Below, in pieces: positions 46,928 through 55,930 of a stretch of DNA of 64,000 bases (position 1 is the first letter of the stretch; each line of letters begins with the position of its first letter). The stretch comes from Paracoccus mutanolyticus (GTDB lineage: Bacteria; Pseudomonadota; Alphaproteobacteria; Rhodobacterales; Rhodobacteraceae), in assembly GCF_003285265.1 (NCBI RefSeq), contig NZ_CP030239.1, forward strand, positions 1,364,001 through 1,428,000, written 5' to 3'. The notes beneath the pieces were generated by a model that worked only from the letters and a program-made list of their open reading frames with translations, was not told the DNA's origin and ran no database searches. The position numbers were made by a program, and so were the translations under genes.

Positions 46928-47534
46928 CCCGCTGGGGCTTTCTGCTGGCCCGCAGCCTGCGCAATGAGCCGGCGCTGCAACGGCTGTCGGTCCCGCAGGC
47001 CGAATTGCTGGAAACCTTGCGCGGCAAGTCCGTGGCGCTGGTCGGCAACGCCCGCGCCCTGGCGCAGGGCGCGCAGGGCCCCGCCATCGACGCCGCCCAG
47101 GTGGTCATCCGCATCAATCGCGCGCCGATGCCCGGCCTGCAAAGCCATGGTACACGGCCCGTCTGGCTGGCGCTGGCGTTCCGGCTGGGCGCGGGAGCTG
47201 CCGGAACGGGGGAAGGCGGGTCCTGTGGATGTCGCCCAAGCGCAAGCGGCTGGACTGGCGGACGGCGACCAGCCCGGGTTTCTATCTGCACCCGCTGAAG
47301 GACTATGCGGCGCTGCGCGACCGGCTGGGCGCGCCGCCGACCACGGGGGCGATGATGATCGACCTGATCGCCCGGTCCGACATGGCGCGGCTGGACCTGT
47401 ACGGCTTCGACTTCTTCGCCTCATTGTCACTGTCGGGACACCGGCGGGCCGAGCAGGTGCCGCATGATTTTTCAGGCGAATCCGAATGGGTGGCGGCGCT
47501 GGCCGCGTCAGATCGCCGGATCACCCGTCATTAA
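46924..47534 (+). CDS. Sialyltransferase-like (GT29-type) glycosyltransferase, one frameshift
   Basis: GTG 46924 (TRWGFLLARSLRNEPAL). The sialyl-motif-like part GKSVALVGNARALAQG and VVIRINRAPMPGLQSHGTR fits the family that reads VGNG-S and IRxN. Near 47190-47225 the frame shifts. The rest (WMSPKRKRLDWRTAT, TTGAMMIDLIARSDM, LYGFDFFASLSLSG) runs to the TAA at 47532-47534. Total about 200 residues. With the preceding transferase it probably finishes the LPS core. Donor sugar unknown; it need not be sialic acid. Confidence 0.68.
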
Positions 47535-47636
47535 GCCGGTTTTTCGCCGGATTATCATGCAGATCGCCGAAATCTTGCTTTTCCTTTGCCGCGATTCGCC
47601 CTATATCGCGGCGTCCTGAGATGAGGAGACCCCCAG

Positions 47637-48643
47637 ATGGGCTACAAGGTCGTTGTCGCCGGCGCCACGGGGAACGTGGGCCGTGAAATGCTGAACATTC
47701 TCGCCGAGCGCGAGTTTCCTGCCGATGAGGTTGTCGCTCTGGCTTCGCGCCGGAGCCTTGGCACTGAGGTCAGCTATGGCGACAAGACCCTGAAATGCAA
47801 GGACATCGAGGGGTTCGACTTTACCGGCTATGACATCGCGCTGTTTGCCATCGGCTCGGACGCGACAAAAACCTATGCGCCCATCGCGGCCAGCCAGGGC
47901 TGCGTGGTGATCGACAACTCGTCGCTTTATCGCTACGACCCGGGCATTCCGCTGATCGTGCCCGAGGTGAACGCCGACGCGGTCGAGGATTACCGCAACA
48001 AGATGATCATCGCGAACCCCAACTGCTCGACCGCGCAGATGGTGGTGGCGCTGAAGCCCCTCCATGACCGGGCGCGGATCAAGCGTGTCGTCGTCTCGAC
48101 CTACCAGTCGGTCTCGGGCGCCGGCAAGGAGGGCATGGACGAGCTGTGGAACCAGACCAAGGGCATGTATGTGCCCGGTCAGGAGGTCGAGCCCAAGAAG
48201 TTCCAGAAGCAGATCGCCTTCAACGTGATCCCGCAGATCGACGTCTTCCTGGACAGCGGCGACACCAAGGAAGAATGGAAGATGGTGGCCGAGACGAAAA
48301 AGATCCTCGACCCCTCGATCAGGGTCACGGCGACCTGCGTGCGCGTTCCGGTCTTTGTCGGCCACTCCGAGGCGATCAACGTCGAGACCGAGGATCCTGG
48401 ACGAGGACGAGGCCCGGACATCCTGCGCAAATCAGCTCGATTTGCTGGTGATCGACACGCCACCCGCCGCGCCTGATTGGTTGCAAAGCGTCATGGCTGC
48501 ATCCGATCTGGTCTTGATACCTGTCCGCCCGTCACCGCACGATTTGCGTGCCGTGGGCGTCAGCGCACCTGCGCAAGGGCGCGGCGCTGAACGCCGTCCA
48601 GATCGCCGAACTGCTGGGCAGCCGCTGCCTGAAGAAGGGCTGA
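47637..48643 (+). pseudogene. asd: Aspartate-semialdehyde dehydrogenase with a ParA-type patch near its C-terminus
   Basis: ATG 47637. The NADP motif VVVAGATGNVGREMLNIL, the active-site Cys (IIANPNCSTAQMVVAL, near residue 130) and the substrate region YQSVSGAGKEGMDELW and RVPVFVGHSEAINVE are intact. After the codons for LDEDEARDILR, an indel and then unrelated sequence (LDLLVIDTPPAAPDW) intervene at about 48429-48557. Asd resumes as LRKGAALNAVQIAELLG and SRCLKKG with a TGA at 48641-48643. About 45 residues of the C-terminal domain are replaced. Asd makes the precursor of lysine, diaminopimelate and threonine and is normally essential, so error or a second copy is expected. Confidence 0.88.
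48429..48557 (+). other. ParA-type ATPase fragment inside asd
   Basis: In one frame it reads NQLDLLVIDTPPAAPDW, then LQSVMAASDLVLIPVRP and SPHDLRAVG, the region around the Walker B-like DTPPA of plasmid/mobile-element ParA proteins. It has no ends of its own; limits are estimates. Confidence 0.65.
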
Positions 48644-49151
48644 GCCGGCTGTCCGGACCCATGCCCGGCGCCGGACCCCGGCCTCGCGATTGGCTCTGAC
48701 CAAGGATCCCCGGTTTGGCAGTCGCCGGGTCGGGGGTCTTGCGTTTCGTGCTGGTTCATCGCGCCTGCGCAGGGCAGGGGTCTTGCGTTTCGTGCTGGTT
48801 CATCGCGCCTGCGCAGGGCAAAAGGTCGGCCCGTCTCCTGTTCGAGCACGGCGGGGGCTGCCCACGGTCGCAGTGCCGGATATGGTCAAGGTCTTGCCGG
48901 TGCGGGCTGCGGCAGACCTTTCCGCAAGCGGTTTCCGGGAGAAACTCCCGCCTCGCGATAGCGGGCGAGACGGGCTTTTGTTTGTGGCGCAGGATCTATT
49001 TTTCGGGATATCCTGTCGCAGGACAGTCCTGGCCGTCACGCAGTCCGCGAACCCCCGCGCCGGTCTCCGGTTGCCAGCACGGAGCAGTTCTGGGCCTTCG
49101 CCAGGACCTTGCCCGCATGGCAATCGGCACCAAGCCCGCCCGGCGCTGGTG
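48644..49151. other. Gap of about 500 bp holding a tandem repeat
   Basis: No coding sequence is supported on either strand; open frames here owe their length to GC content and the repeat. It holds the 44-bp tandem repeat at 48733-48820 and a short inverted sequence near 49010-49030 (CCTGTCGCAGGACAG). Part may belong to the same foreign sequence as the asd patch. Confidence 0.5.
48733..48820 (+). repeat. Perfect 44-bp tandem duplication
   Basis: Bases 48733-48776 are repeated exactly at 48777-48820 (unit begins GGGGTCTTGCGTTTCG and ends GCGCAGGGCA). There is no third copy. Confidence 0.95.
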
Positions 49152-49802
49152 CTAGACCGCCACCTCTCCGGTCTCGATGGCGCGCGCGAGGCGGTCGATG
49201 GCTTCAGCCAGGCGCGCGTCCACCACATGCAGGTATTGCGTCCAGTCGGTCAGGGTCGCCAGGTCCTCGGCCCCGTCCGAAATGCCCCGCAGGCCGATCA
49301 GCGGCACGCCGAAATGCTGGCAGGCGCGCAGCACGGCATATGTCTCCATGTCGACCATCTCGGCCGCGATGCGGTCATAGCCCGCGCCGCTGACGATGCT
49401 GCCGCCCGTCGCCAGCGCCGCCTGGGGGATGCCGGGAATGGAGAGGGGCAAGGCCACGCGGGGCGGCAGGTCCAGCATCGGCGTCTGCCCCACCGCAAAG
49501 CCCAGGGCCGAGGCATCCATGTCGCGGTATTCCACCGCCGAAACCTGATAGACCGCGCCCTGTTCCAGCATCCGCGATCCTGCCGATCCCAGCGAAACCA
49601 CCAGTTCGGGCAGCCGCCCGGCAGCGTGCAGGCGCGACAGGGCCGCAGACAGGGCAACGGCAGCCTCGACTGGGCCGACGCCGGTCATCAGCGGCCGGAT
49701 GCGCCCGCGCAGGTGCGGGCCATATTCGGCATCGACCGCCATGACGAACAGCACGTCACGGCCTGAAAGCCTGTCCATCGGCGGCAGGTCCATGTCAGCC
49801 AT
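49152..49802 (-). CDS. 5'-methylthioadenosine / S-adenosylhomocysteine nucleosidase-like
   Basis: ATG 49802 (MADMDLPPMDRL). The phosphorylase-fold features are LFVMAVDAEYGPHLRG, LMTGVGPVEAAVAL, VVSLGSAGSRML and the nucleoside site AAEMVDMETYAVLRA followed by LRGISDGAEDLATL. It has 216 residues, intact. It hydrolyses MTA and SAH, recycling methionine and relieving methyltransferases. An open frame continues upstream to 50159 but overlaps the PAS gene and is not used. Confidence 0.85.
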   Translation of the reverse strand: MADMDLPPMDRLSGRDVLFVMAVDAEYGPHLRGRIRPLMTGVGPVEAAVALSAALSRLHAAGRLPELVVSLGSAGSRMLEQGAVYQVSAVEYRDMDASALGFAVGQTPMLDLPPRVALPLSIPGIPQAALATGGSIVSGAGYDRIAAEMVDMETYAVLRACQHFGVPLIGLRGISDGAEDLATLTDWTQYLHVVDARLAEAIDRLARAIETGEVAV

Positions 49803-49894
49803 CCCTTTCGTTTCGCCCGAAGAAAAGGCCAAAATTCGCCGAATCGCAAGCCCGCACTGGTCCGTGGCCGCGCCGCGCGGGCCGGCGCCGGGTC

Positions 49895-51493
49895 TCAGCC
49901 GGTCAGCGCCCGTTCCTGGCCGCCCGGGTCCGTGGCCAAGGGCGGGGCGATCCTGACCGGGGTCGCGGCCGTACCCGGCATCGGCGCCTGGAAGCTCAGC
50001 AGCAGCCGCCCGCCCGACAGTCCGCGCAGCCCCCAGGTCAGCAGCCCGCCCGAGGGCCCGGCCATGGCGCCGCCCAGCGTCGCCTCGGCCAAGGGCCGGT
50101 TCAGCGCGTCGCGCAGCGCGGCCAGGCCCGGGCTTGCGCCGCACAGGTCCAGCCAGCACTGCACATGGTCGTCAAGGCTGCCGCGCGGGCCGCAGGACCA
50201 CAGGTCGGCATAGCGGCGGTTCACGATCAGCGCCTCGCCATTGGCGGCAAAGACCGCGACGGCGTCGTCCAGCGCGTCCAGCACCTCGGCGCCCAGCGAA
50301 AGGTCCGCCCGGAACTTGCGCGTCAACGAGATTTCCGAGGTGATGTCCTCGAACAGAAAGGCCACGGCGCCGTCGGGATGCGGGCGGCCCGTCACGCGAT
50401 AGGTCTGGCCGCCGGGCAAAGACCACATCTCGACATGATGGCCGGACGAGGCCGCTGCCTCGAGCGTGTTCATCTGGTTGCGCCAGCTGCGATAGTCCTT
50501 GGGCTCGGGGACCATCCGCGCCTCGCGCAGGCGGTCCAGAAAGGCGTAAAGCGTCGGGCGCGCGGTCAGGAAGCCGGTGGCCAGCCCCGTCAGGTCGATC
50601 AGCGCCGGGTTGAACAGCTGCAGATTTCGGTCGCGGTCAAAGATCGCAAGCCCGATCGGCAGATCGGCGAAGGTCTTGGTCAGGGTCTGCACGAATTCGC
50701 GCAGGCTGCGTTCGGCGCGCACGGCCGCGTCGGCGGGCAGGGCGATGGCCACGGTCTGTTCGGCAACCTCATGGACGTGGCAGTCGTACCAGCGGCTTTG
50801 CCCGTCGTGCTGGATCTGCACCCGGCGCGAGGCGCCAAGCGCCGCGCCGCCCTGCACCGGACGCGCCGACAGGTCGACAAGCTGCGGCAGCGGCCAGACG
50901 GTCTGGCCGCCGCTGACCGCTTCGGCAAGCTGCAGATAGGCGGAGTTGGCCCAGGTGACATGGCCCTGCCCGTCCTGGCGCCAGGCCAGCATGGGCGAAT
51001 GGTCCATCGTGCTGCGCAGGATCTCCAGCTCGTGCTCCATCGCGGCAAGCGACAGCGAATCGACCACGATCCCGGCGTTTTCCGCCGAAGGGTCGGCCAG
51101 GGTCACGCGCAGCAGCCCATCGCCCAGATCCTCGGCCAGAAGGCGCAGCCGGGCGTTGCCGGCGCCGTCCCCGCCGGTCACGTCGACGCGCGCCCCTTCG
51201 CCCATGTCGAACAGGCCGACGCTGAATTCCGGCAGCCGCATGCCCAGCCAGCCGACCAGCTTCTGCCAGTCCCCCTCACCCGGCAGCGCGGCCAGCAGGG
51301 CCTGGGCAGGCCCGGTCGCGTCGATCAGCCGCTGGGCGCGAAACAGGAAGACGATGGGTTCGATCCGGCGGTCCAGCCGGTCGCGTTCCGTCGCGCCGCC
51401 CGGCCGCCGCCCCTCCATCACGCGGATCGCACCAAGCGCCAGCACAAGCGCGGACAGGGCCGAAGCGAAGGCGATAAGGAACTGGGTAACCAT
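49895..51493 (-). CDS. Membrane-anchored multi-PAS protein without kinase domain
   Basis: ATG 51493 (MVTQFLIAFASALSAL); a further in-frame ATG at 51532 would add 13 basic residues. One N-terminal span (about residues 3-24) precedes a linker and three PAS-like regions, near residues 150-260 (DHSPMLAWRQDGQGHVTW), 290-390 (DLPIGLAIFDRDRNLQLF) and 400-500 (VLDALDDAVAVFAANGEAL). No histidine-kinase, GGDEF or EAL domain follows, so its output is unknown. It lies 80 bp downstream of regB in the same direction and may be cotranscribed. Length about 532 residues. Confidence 0.78.
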   Translation of the reverse strand: MVTQFLIAFASALSALVLALGAIRVMEGRRPGGATERDRLDRRIEPIVFLFRAQRLIDATGPAQALLAALPGEGDWQKLVGWLGMRLPEFSVGLFDMGEGARVDVTGGDGAGNARLRLLAEDLGDGLLRVTLADPSAENAGIVVDSLSLAAMEHELEILRSTMDHSPMLAWRQDGQGHVTWANSAYLQLAEAVSGGQTVWPLPQLVDLSARPVQGGAALGASRRVQIQHDGQSRWYDCHVHEVAEQTVAIALPADAAVRAERSLREFVQTLTKTFADLPIGLAIFDRDRNLQLFNPALIDLTGLATGFLTARPTLYAFLDRLREARMVPEPKDYRSWRNQMNTLEAAASSGHHVEMWSLPGGQTYRVTGRPHPDGAVAFLFEDITSEISLTRKFRADLSLGAEVLDALDDAVAVFAANGEALIVNRRYADLWSCGPRGSLDDHVQCWLDLCGASPGLAALRDALNRPLAEATLGGAMAGPSGGLLTWGLRGLSGGRLLLSFQAPMPGTAATPVRIAPPLATDPGGQERALTG

Positions 51494-51572
51494 GCTGATA
51501 AACCTGCGCGTGCCAATCCGTTTCACCTTCACCTATGGGATGAATCATAAGAAAGGGTTAACGCAAGGGCTA

Positions 51573-52912
51573 TCACACCGAGATTTCGGGATTGCTTCCC
51601 AAGGCTGCGCGGCCGTCCGCCTCGATCAACTCCCGCGGCCAAGTGACGGTGACCTGCGCGCCACGCTGGCGATTGCCGAAGCGGACGGCGGCGCCCGAAC
51701 GCTCCAGCAGGGTCTTTGCGATAAACAGGCCCAGGCCCAGCCCTTCATAGCTGCGCCCGTCCTCGGACCGGGGGCGCGTGGTCAGGAAGGGATCGCCGAT
51801 CTTGGGCAGCAGCGTGGCCGGAAAGCCCGGACCGTCGTCCGCGATGCGGATGCGGATCTCGCGCCGGTCACAGCCTGCCTCGATCAGCACTTCGGCGCGG
51901 GCGAAATCAACCGCATTCTGGATCAGGTTGCGCAAGCCGTGGATCAGCGCCGCATCGCGCAGGATCGCGGGGGCGCCGGGCGCCACCTCGATGCGGATGC
52001 GGATGCCGCGGTCGCGGTGCGGATCGGCGGCCTCGTCCAGCACCTGACGCAGGGGCGCCGCGCGGATCAGCAGGTCGTCGCGGCCGGCGCTGCCCATGGA
52101 TTTCAGGATCGCGCCGCAGCGTTCGGCGGACTGGCGCAGCACGGCCAGATCCTCGGCCAGGTCGGTGCGCTCGGGCAGGGCTTCGGCGATCTCGTCCGCA
52201 GCTCGGAGCTGACCAGCTTGATGGTGGCCAGGGGGGTGCCCATCTCGTGCGCGGCGGCGGCGACCACGCCGCCGAGATGCTGCAGCTTCTGTTCGCGTTC
52301 CAGCGCCATGCGGGCCGCGAACAGCGCATCCGATCCGGCCGAGATCTCGGCCGCGACGGTGCGGGCGTAATAGGCAAAGAACAGCGCCCCGATGATGATG
52401 GCAAACCAAGTCCCGACCAGCAGCGGCTCGTTCAACGTGGCGACGGGCCCGTCGGAAAAGGTCAGCGGGCGGGCGAAAAAGGCCGCCATCGACACCATGA
52501 CGAATGTCGTCGCCCCCAGCGCCACCAGCTGCCGCCCCGGCAGGGCGGTCGCCGCCACCGTCACCGGGGCCAGCAGCAGCACGGCAAAGGGGTTGGTCAA
52601 GCCCCCCGTCAGCGACAGAAGCGCCGCGATCTGCGCCAGGTCGAAGCCCAGTTGCCACGCCGCCTCGAGCGCCGAGATGCGGCGCGCGGGCCGGAGCGAC
52701 AGTGCAATGTTCAGCGCGATGGCCAGGCCGATCACCAGAAGCACGGGTCCCAGGCGCAGGTGCGCGCCGATCATCAGCGCCACGGCCACCGCAGCGGACT
52801 GGCCGATGATCGCGACCCAGCGCAGCAGGATCAGCGTGCGCAGCCGGATCGGCTCGGGACCCGGCTGGCCGGGCAGGAAATCGAAACGGCGCGAGACGAG
52901 GCCGGGAAACAT
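51573..52912 (-). CDS. regB: Redox sensor histidine kinase RegB/PrrB (one frameshift)
   Basis: ATG 52912 (MFPGLVSRRFDFLPGQ). Six membrane spans are followed by the quinone-site heptad-like GGLTNPFAVLLLAP and the H-box VAAAAHEMGTPLATIKLVS. A frameshift near 52200 leads to DEIAEALPERTDLAEDL, then the conserved redox Cys in SAERCGAILKSMG. The ATPase has NLIQNAVDFARAEV and DDGPGFPATLLP. It phosphorylates RegA when the quinone pool and Cys are reduced, controlling photosynthesis, respiration, N2 and CO2 fixation in relatives. It is divergent from regA. The shift is probably an error. Confidence 0.9.
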
Positions 52913-53053
52913 CGCTTCTCCTGGAATGGGGTTTGGGCGATTGTTATGCAGGGCGCGTCCGGCAATCAATGCGACGGATCGTCGGGGGCGCGGGATTTGA
53001 CCCTGCGCCCCGGCCCGCATACAGAAGGGGCCATTATCGCGGGGGATAAAACG

Positions 53054-53602
53054 ATGACGCAAGGGCTGAATATCGGGGCCGATCCCACCTTGTTGCTGGT
53101 GGATGACGACGAAATCTTTCTGACCCGCCTGGCGCGCGCGATGGAAAAGCGGGGTTTTTCCGTCCAGCAGGCGCCTTCGGTGGCCGAGGCCCGGCGCATG
53201 GTCGCCGAGCGCCCGCCGGCCTATGCCGTGGTCGACCTGCGGCTTGAGGACGGCAACGGGCTGGATGTCGTCGATGCGCTGCGCGAGGCGCGGCCCGATG
53301 TGCGCGTCGTCGTGCTGACCGGATATGGCGCGATCGCCACCGCCGTCGCCGCGGTGAAAATGGGGGCCACGGATTACCTGTCGAAACCCGCCGATGCGGA
53401 CGAGGTGACGCGCGCCCTGCTGTCGCAAGGCGAAACCCTGCCCCCGCCGCCCGAAATGCCCATGTCGGCCGATCGCGTCCGCTGGGAGCATATTCAGCGT
53501 GTTTATGAACAATGCGACCGCAATGTCAGCGAAACCGCCCGCCGCCTGCATATGCATCGCCGCACCTTGCAGCGGATTTTGGCCAAGCGCGGACCGCGCT
53601 GA
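53054..53602 (+). CDS. regA: Redox response regulator RegA/PrrA
   Basis: ATG 53054; 182 residues, the usual length. The receiver domain has the acidic pocket LLLVDDDEIF, the phospho-acceptor in VVDLRLEDGNGL, and switch residues in VLTGYGAIATAV and YLSKPADADEV. The C-terminal Fis-type helix-turn-helix is NVSETARRLHMHRRTLQRIL. It is a DNA-binding regulator activated by RegB. The senC/prrC gene found beside it in Rhodobacter is absent here. hvrA follows. Confidence 0.95.
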   Translation: MTQGLNIGADPTLLLVDDDEIFLTRLARAMEKRGFSVQQAPSVAEARRMVAERPPAYAVVDLRLEDGNGLDVVDALREARPDVRVVVLTGYGAIATAVAAVKMGATDYLSKPADADEVTRALLSQGETLPPPPEMPMSADRVRWEHIQRVYEQCDRNVSETARRLHMHRRTLQRILAKRGPR

Positions 53603-53697
53603 TTGAAATGGACCAAGGTTTCTATTGCAATCGCGCTTTGCCGCGAAATATTAAAGGGCACGAAGAACCATAATAAAGCTGACAGGAACTGCATAAA

Positions 53698-54009
53698 ATG
53701 GAACTCGACCTGGACAAGATGTCGTTGCGCGATCTGCGCGATCTGCGCAGCAAGGTGGACAAGGCCATCGCCACTTTCGAGGACCGCCGCAAACGCGAAG
53801 CCCTGAACGCGGTGGAAAATGCCGCCCGCGAATTCGGCTTCAGCCTGGCGGAACTGGCCAGCGCGAAAGGCGCCGGACGCGGCCGGGTCGCGGCGAAATA
53901 CGCCAACCCCGAGGATCCGAACGCGACCTGGACCGGGCGTGGCCGCAAGCCCCGTTGGGTACAAGAGGCACTGGATGCCGGCAAGTCCTTGGAAGACCTG
54001 CAAATCTGA
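53698..54009 (+). CDS. hvrA: H-NS-family nucleoid regulator HvrA-like
   Basis: ATG 53698 follows a purine-rich site. An N-terminal coiled-coil dimer segment (LRDLRDLRSKVDKAIATFED) precedes the H-NS DNA-binding motif KYANPEDPNATWTGRGRKP. It has 103 residues. It lies 95 bp after regA, the same order as regA-hvrA in Rhodobacter, where HvrA tunes photosynthesis and nitrogen genes. It ends in a terminator. Confidence 0.9.
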   Translation: MELDLDKMSLRDLRDLRSKVDKAIATFEDRRKREALNAVENAAREFGFSLAELASAKGAGRGRVAAKYANPEDPNATWTGRGRKPRWVQEALDAGKSLEDLQI

Positions 54010-54012
54010 AAA

Positions 54013-54036
54013 CAGCCCCGCCACCGGCGGGCTTTT
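54013..54036 (+). terminator. hvrA terminator
   Basis: AGCCCCGCC and GGCGGGCT pair around ACC with one bulge, then TTTT. It ends 3 bp before the stop of the convergent HD gene. Confidence 0.75.
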
Positions 54037-54038
54037 CA

Positions 54039-54635
54039 CTAGGCGCCATCGATCAGCGCGATCAGGGCGTCGAACCTGGAAATATAGGCCAGCCGTGTTT
54101 CGACCGGCGGCCGCAGCCGGATTTCCAGCTCCTGCATCCAGTCGGGCGCGGTGACCGGAAACAGCCGGTCGGCCTCGGCTTGGGTGAAGCCCGCGATCTG
54201 CAGCGCCTCAAGCCGGGCAGAAATGCGATCCGCGCGCTTGATCGCCGCCTTGACCGGCTTTGGCAACTGGGCAGGCAGGCCGAAACGCAAATGGATGGCG
54301 GCCGCAAGTCTTGCGTCCATTTGTCCATATTCCCGCCCCAGCGCCGATTTGACCGGAGAGATCATGTCCCCGATCACATATTCAGGAGCATCGTGCAGCA
54401 ATGCCGCCAGCCGCCAGCGCGGATCGCAATCGGGATTGGCACGGGCGTGGATTTCCTCGACCAACAGGGAATGCTCGGCCACGCTATAGGCCCATTCCCC
54501 ACGGGTTTGCCCATTCCAGCGGGCGACAAAAGACAGCCCGTGGGCAATATCCGTGATCTCGATATCGACCGGCGTAGGATCCAGAAGATCCAGCCGCCGG
54601 CCCGAAAGCATGCGCTGCCATGCCCGTTTCGCCAT
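54039..54635 (-). CDS. HD-domain nucleotidase (YfbR-like)
   Basis: ATG 54635 (MAKRAWQRMLSGRRLDLL) is preferred; the frame extends upstream into the secB terminator. HD motifs: AEHSLLVEEIH, AALLHDAPEYVIGDM and a late Asp in KRADRISARLEAL. It has 198 residues, intact. The family dephosphorylates deoxynucleoside monophosphates. It stands alone after secB. Confidence 0.85.
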   Translation of the reverse strand: MAKRAWQRMLSGRRLDLLDPTPVDIEITDIAHGLSFVARWNGQTRGEWAYSVAEHSLLVEEIHARANPDCDPRWRLAALLHDAPEYVIGDMISPVKSALGREYGQMDARLAAAIHLRFGLPAQLPKPVKAAIKRADRISARLEALQIAGFTQAEADRLFPVTAPDWMQELEIRLRPPVETRLAYISRFDALIALIDGA

Positions 54636-54656
54636 CGAAAAAGCCCCGAAATGAAA

Positions 54657-54687
54657 AATGCCCGCGGCCGGACCAGCTGCGGGCATT
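54657..54687 (-). terminator. secB terminator
   Basis: On the minus strand AATGCCCGC and GCGGGCATT enclose a 13-base loop and are followed by TTTTTC. It lies 17 bp past the secB stop. Confidence 0.85.
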
Positions 54688-54703
54688 CACGCAATATGCC
54701 CGT

Positions 54704-55216
54704 TTACGACAGCGGCTGGTCGGCAGGCCGTTCGGCCGACATGCGGCGCGCGATTTCCTGGCGATACAGGGCCACGAAATCCACAGGGTCCATGTTGAAG
54801 GGCGGGAAACCGCCATCGCGGGTCATGTCCGAAATGATGCGCCGCACATAGGGAAACATCATGCGCGGGCATTCGATCATCAGAAAGGGATGCAGCTGGT
54901 CCTCGGGCACGCCCTCGACGTGAAAGATCCCGCCATAATCCAGTTCGCACAGAAAGATCGGCGCCTTGTCCCGCGCATTGGTGGACTGGACACGGAACTT
55001 GCTGATGACTTCGTACTGGTGCTCGACCTGGCGCTTGCGGGCATCCAGGCTGACCTGCACGCTGATTTCGGGCTGAACCTCGCCCGCGGGCATGCCGCGC
55101 TGCGCCACCGCGTTTTCAAAGGACAGGTCGCGGATATATTGCGTCAGGATCTGCAGCCGGACGCCGGGCTGGCTGCCGTTCTGGGCCAGGTCGGGGGTGG
55201 TGGTTTGCTCGCTCAT
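54704..55216 (-). CDS. secB: Protein-export chaperone SecB
   Basis: ATG 55216; 170 residues, standard. Conserved SecB parts are LTQYIRDLSFENAVA, VSLDARKRQVEHQYEV, IFLCELDYGGIFHVEGV and the SecA-contact end MIECPRMMFPYVRRIISD. It holds precursors unfolded and hands them to SecA in the cytoplasm. Intact. Confidence 0.97.
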   Translation of the reverse strand: MSEQTTTPDLAQNGSQPGVRLQILTQYIRDLSFENAVAQRGMPAGEVQPEISVQVSLDARKRQVEHQYEVISKFRVQSTNARDKAPIFLCELDYGGIFHVEGVPEDQLHPFLMIECPRMMFPYVRRIISDMTRDGGFPPFNMDPVDFVALYRQEIARRMSAERPADQPLS

Positions 55217-55265
55217 CAGGATCTCCCAGGGATTTCGCGATTACTAGCACCCCGCCGGGCCGCGC

Positions 55266-55823
55266 TCAATGCCGGGTCCAGCCCGAGCCGCCGGACCGCG
55301 ACGGCGGGTTCGAGCCGTCCGTCAGCCCCTCGCGCACCGGGGCGGGCGGGTCGTCCTGCACCGAATATTCCGCGTCGATCACGCCGTCGTCACGCCAGCC
55401 GCGCGCGGGATGGCCGGGGGGCACCTCGCCCATGAAATCCGTCTCGGCGGTGCGCTGGCGATAGACGACGCCGCTGACGCCGACGCGCCGACCCATCCGG
55501 CGCAGCACCAGGGACCGTACCCCCGGGATCAGCAGCAGCAGGCCCACCCCGCTGGTGAACAGGCCCGGCACGATCATCAAAAGCCCCGCCAGCATCACCA
55601 GCGCGCCATGCGCCATGGGCGCGGTGGGGTCGCGGAACTCCTGCATCGCGCGCTGCACGTCGCGGGCGGCGGTGGCGCCGCGCCGGCGCAGCACGGCCAC
55701 GCCCAGGACCGACGACAGGATCACCAGCCCCAGCGTGGGCAGCAGCCCGATGGCGCCCCCGACCTGGATGAACAGCGCGATCTCGACAATCGGCAGGATG
55801 ACGAACGGCAGCAACGGCCACAT
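55266..55823 (-). CDS. FxsA-family inner-membrane protein
   Basis: ATG 55823 (MWPLLPFVILPIVEIALF). The FxsA fold shows a first span, then IGLLPTLGLVILSSVLGVAVL, MQEFRDP and the paired spans GALVMLAGLLMIVPGLFTSG and LLLLIPGVRSLVLRRM. The acidic tail is 70 residues long. It has 185 residues, intact. FxsA can lessen phage exclusion when overproduced; its normal role is unknown. It is divergent from the Tim44-like gene. Confidence 0.87.
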   Translation of the reverse strand: MWPLLPFVILPIVEIALFIQVGGAIGLLPTLGLVILSSVLGVAVLRRRGATAARDVQRAMQEFRDPTAPMAHGALVMLAGLLMIVPGLFTSGVGLLLLIPGVRSLVLRRMGRRVGVSGVVYRQRTAETDFMGEVPPGHPARGWRDDGVIDAEYSVQDDPPAPVREGLTDGSNPPSRSGGSGWTRH

Positions 55824-55930
55824 GGGCTTTTCCTTCACTTCTTTTCCAGGTCGGGTGCAAAACTGGACTTGGCCCGCCCTGCACCCTACATAGGGATGCG
55901 ACACCCCATAAGAAAGCTCAACACGGTCCG

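Noticed and set aside
48690..49766. Long plus-strand frame across the gap and the nucleosidase gene
   Set aside because: Its first part owes its length to the tandem repeat and the rest is antisense to the nucleosidase gene.
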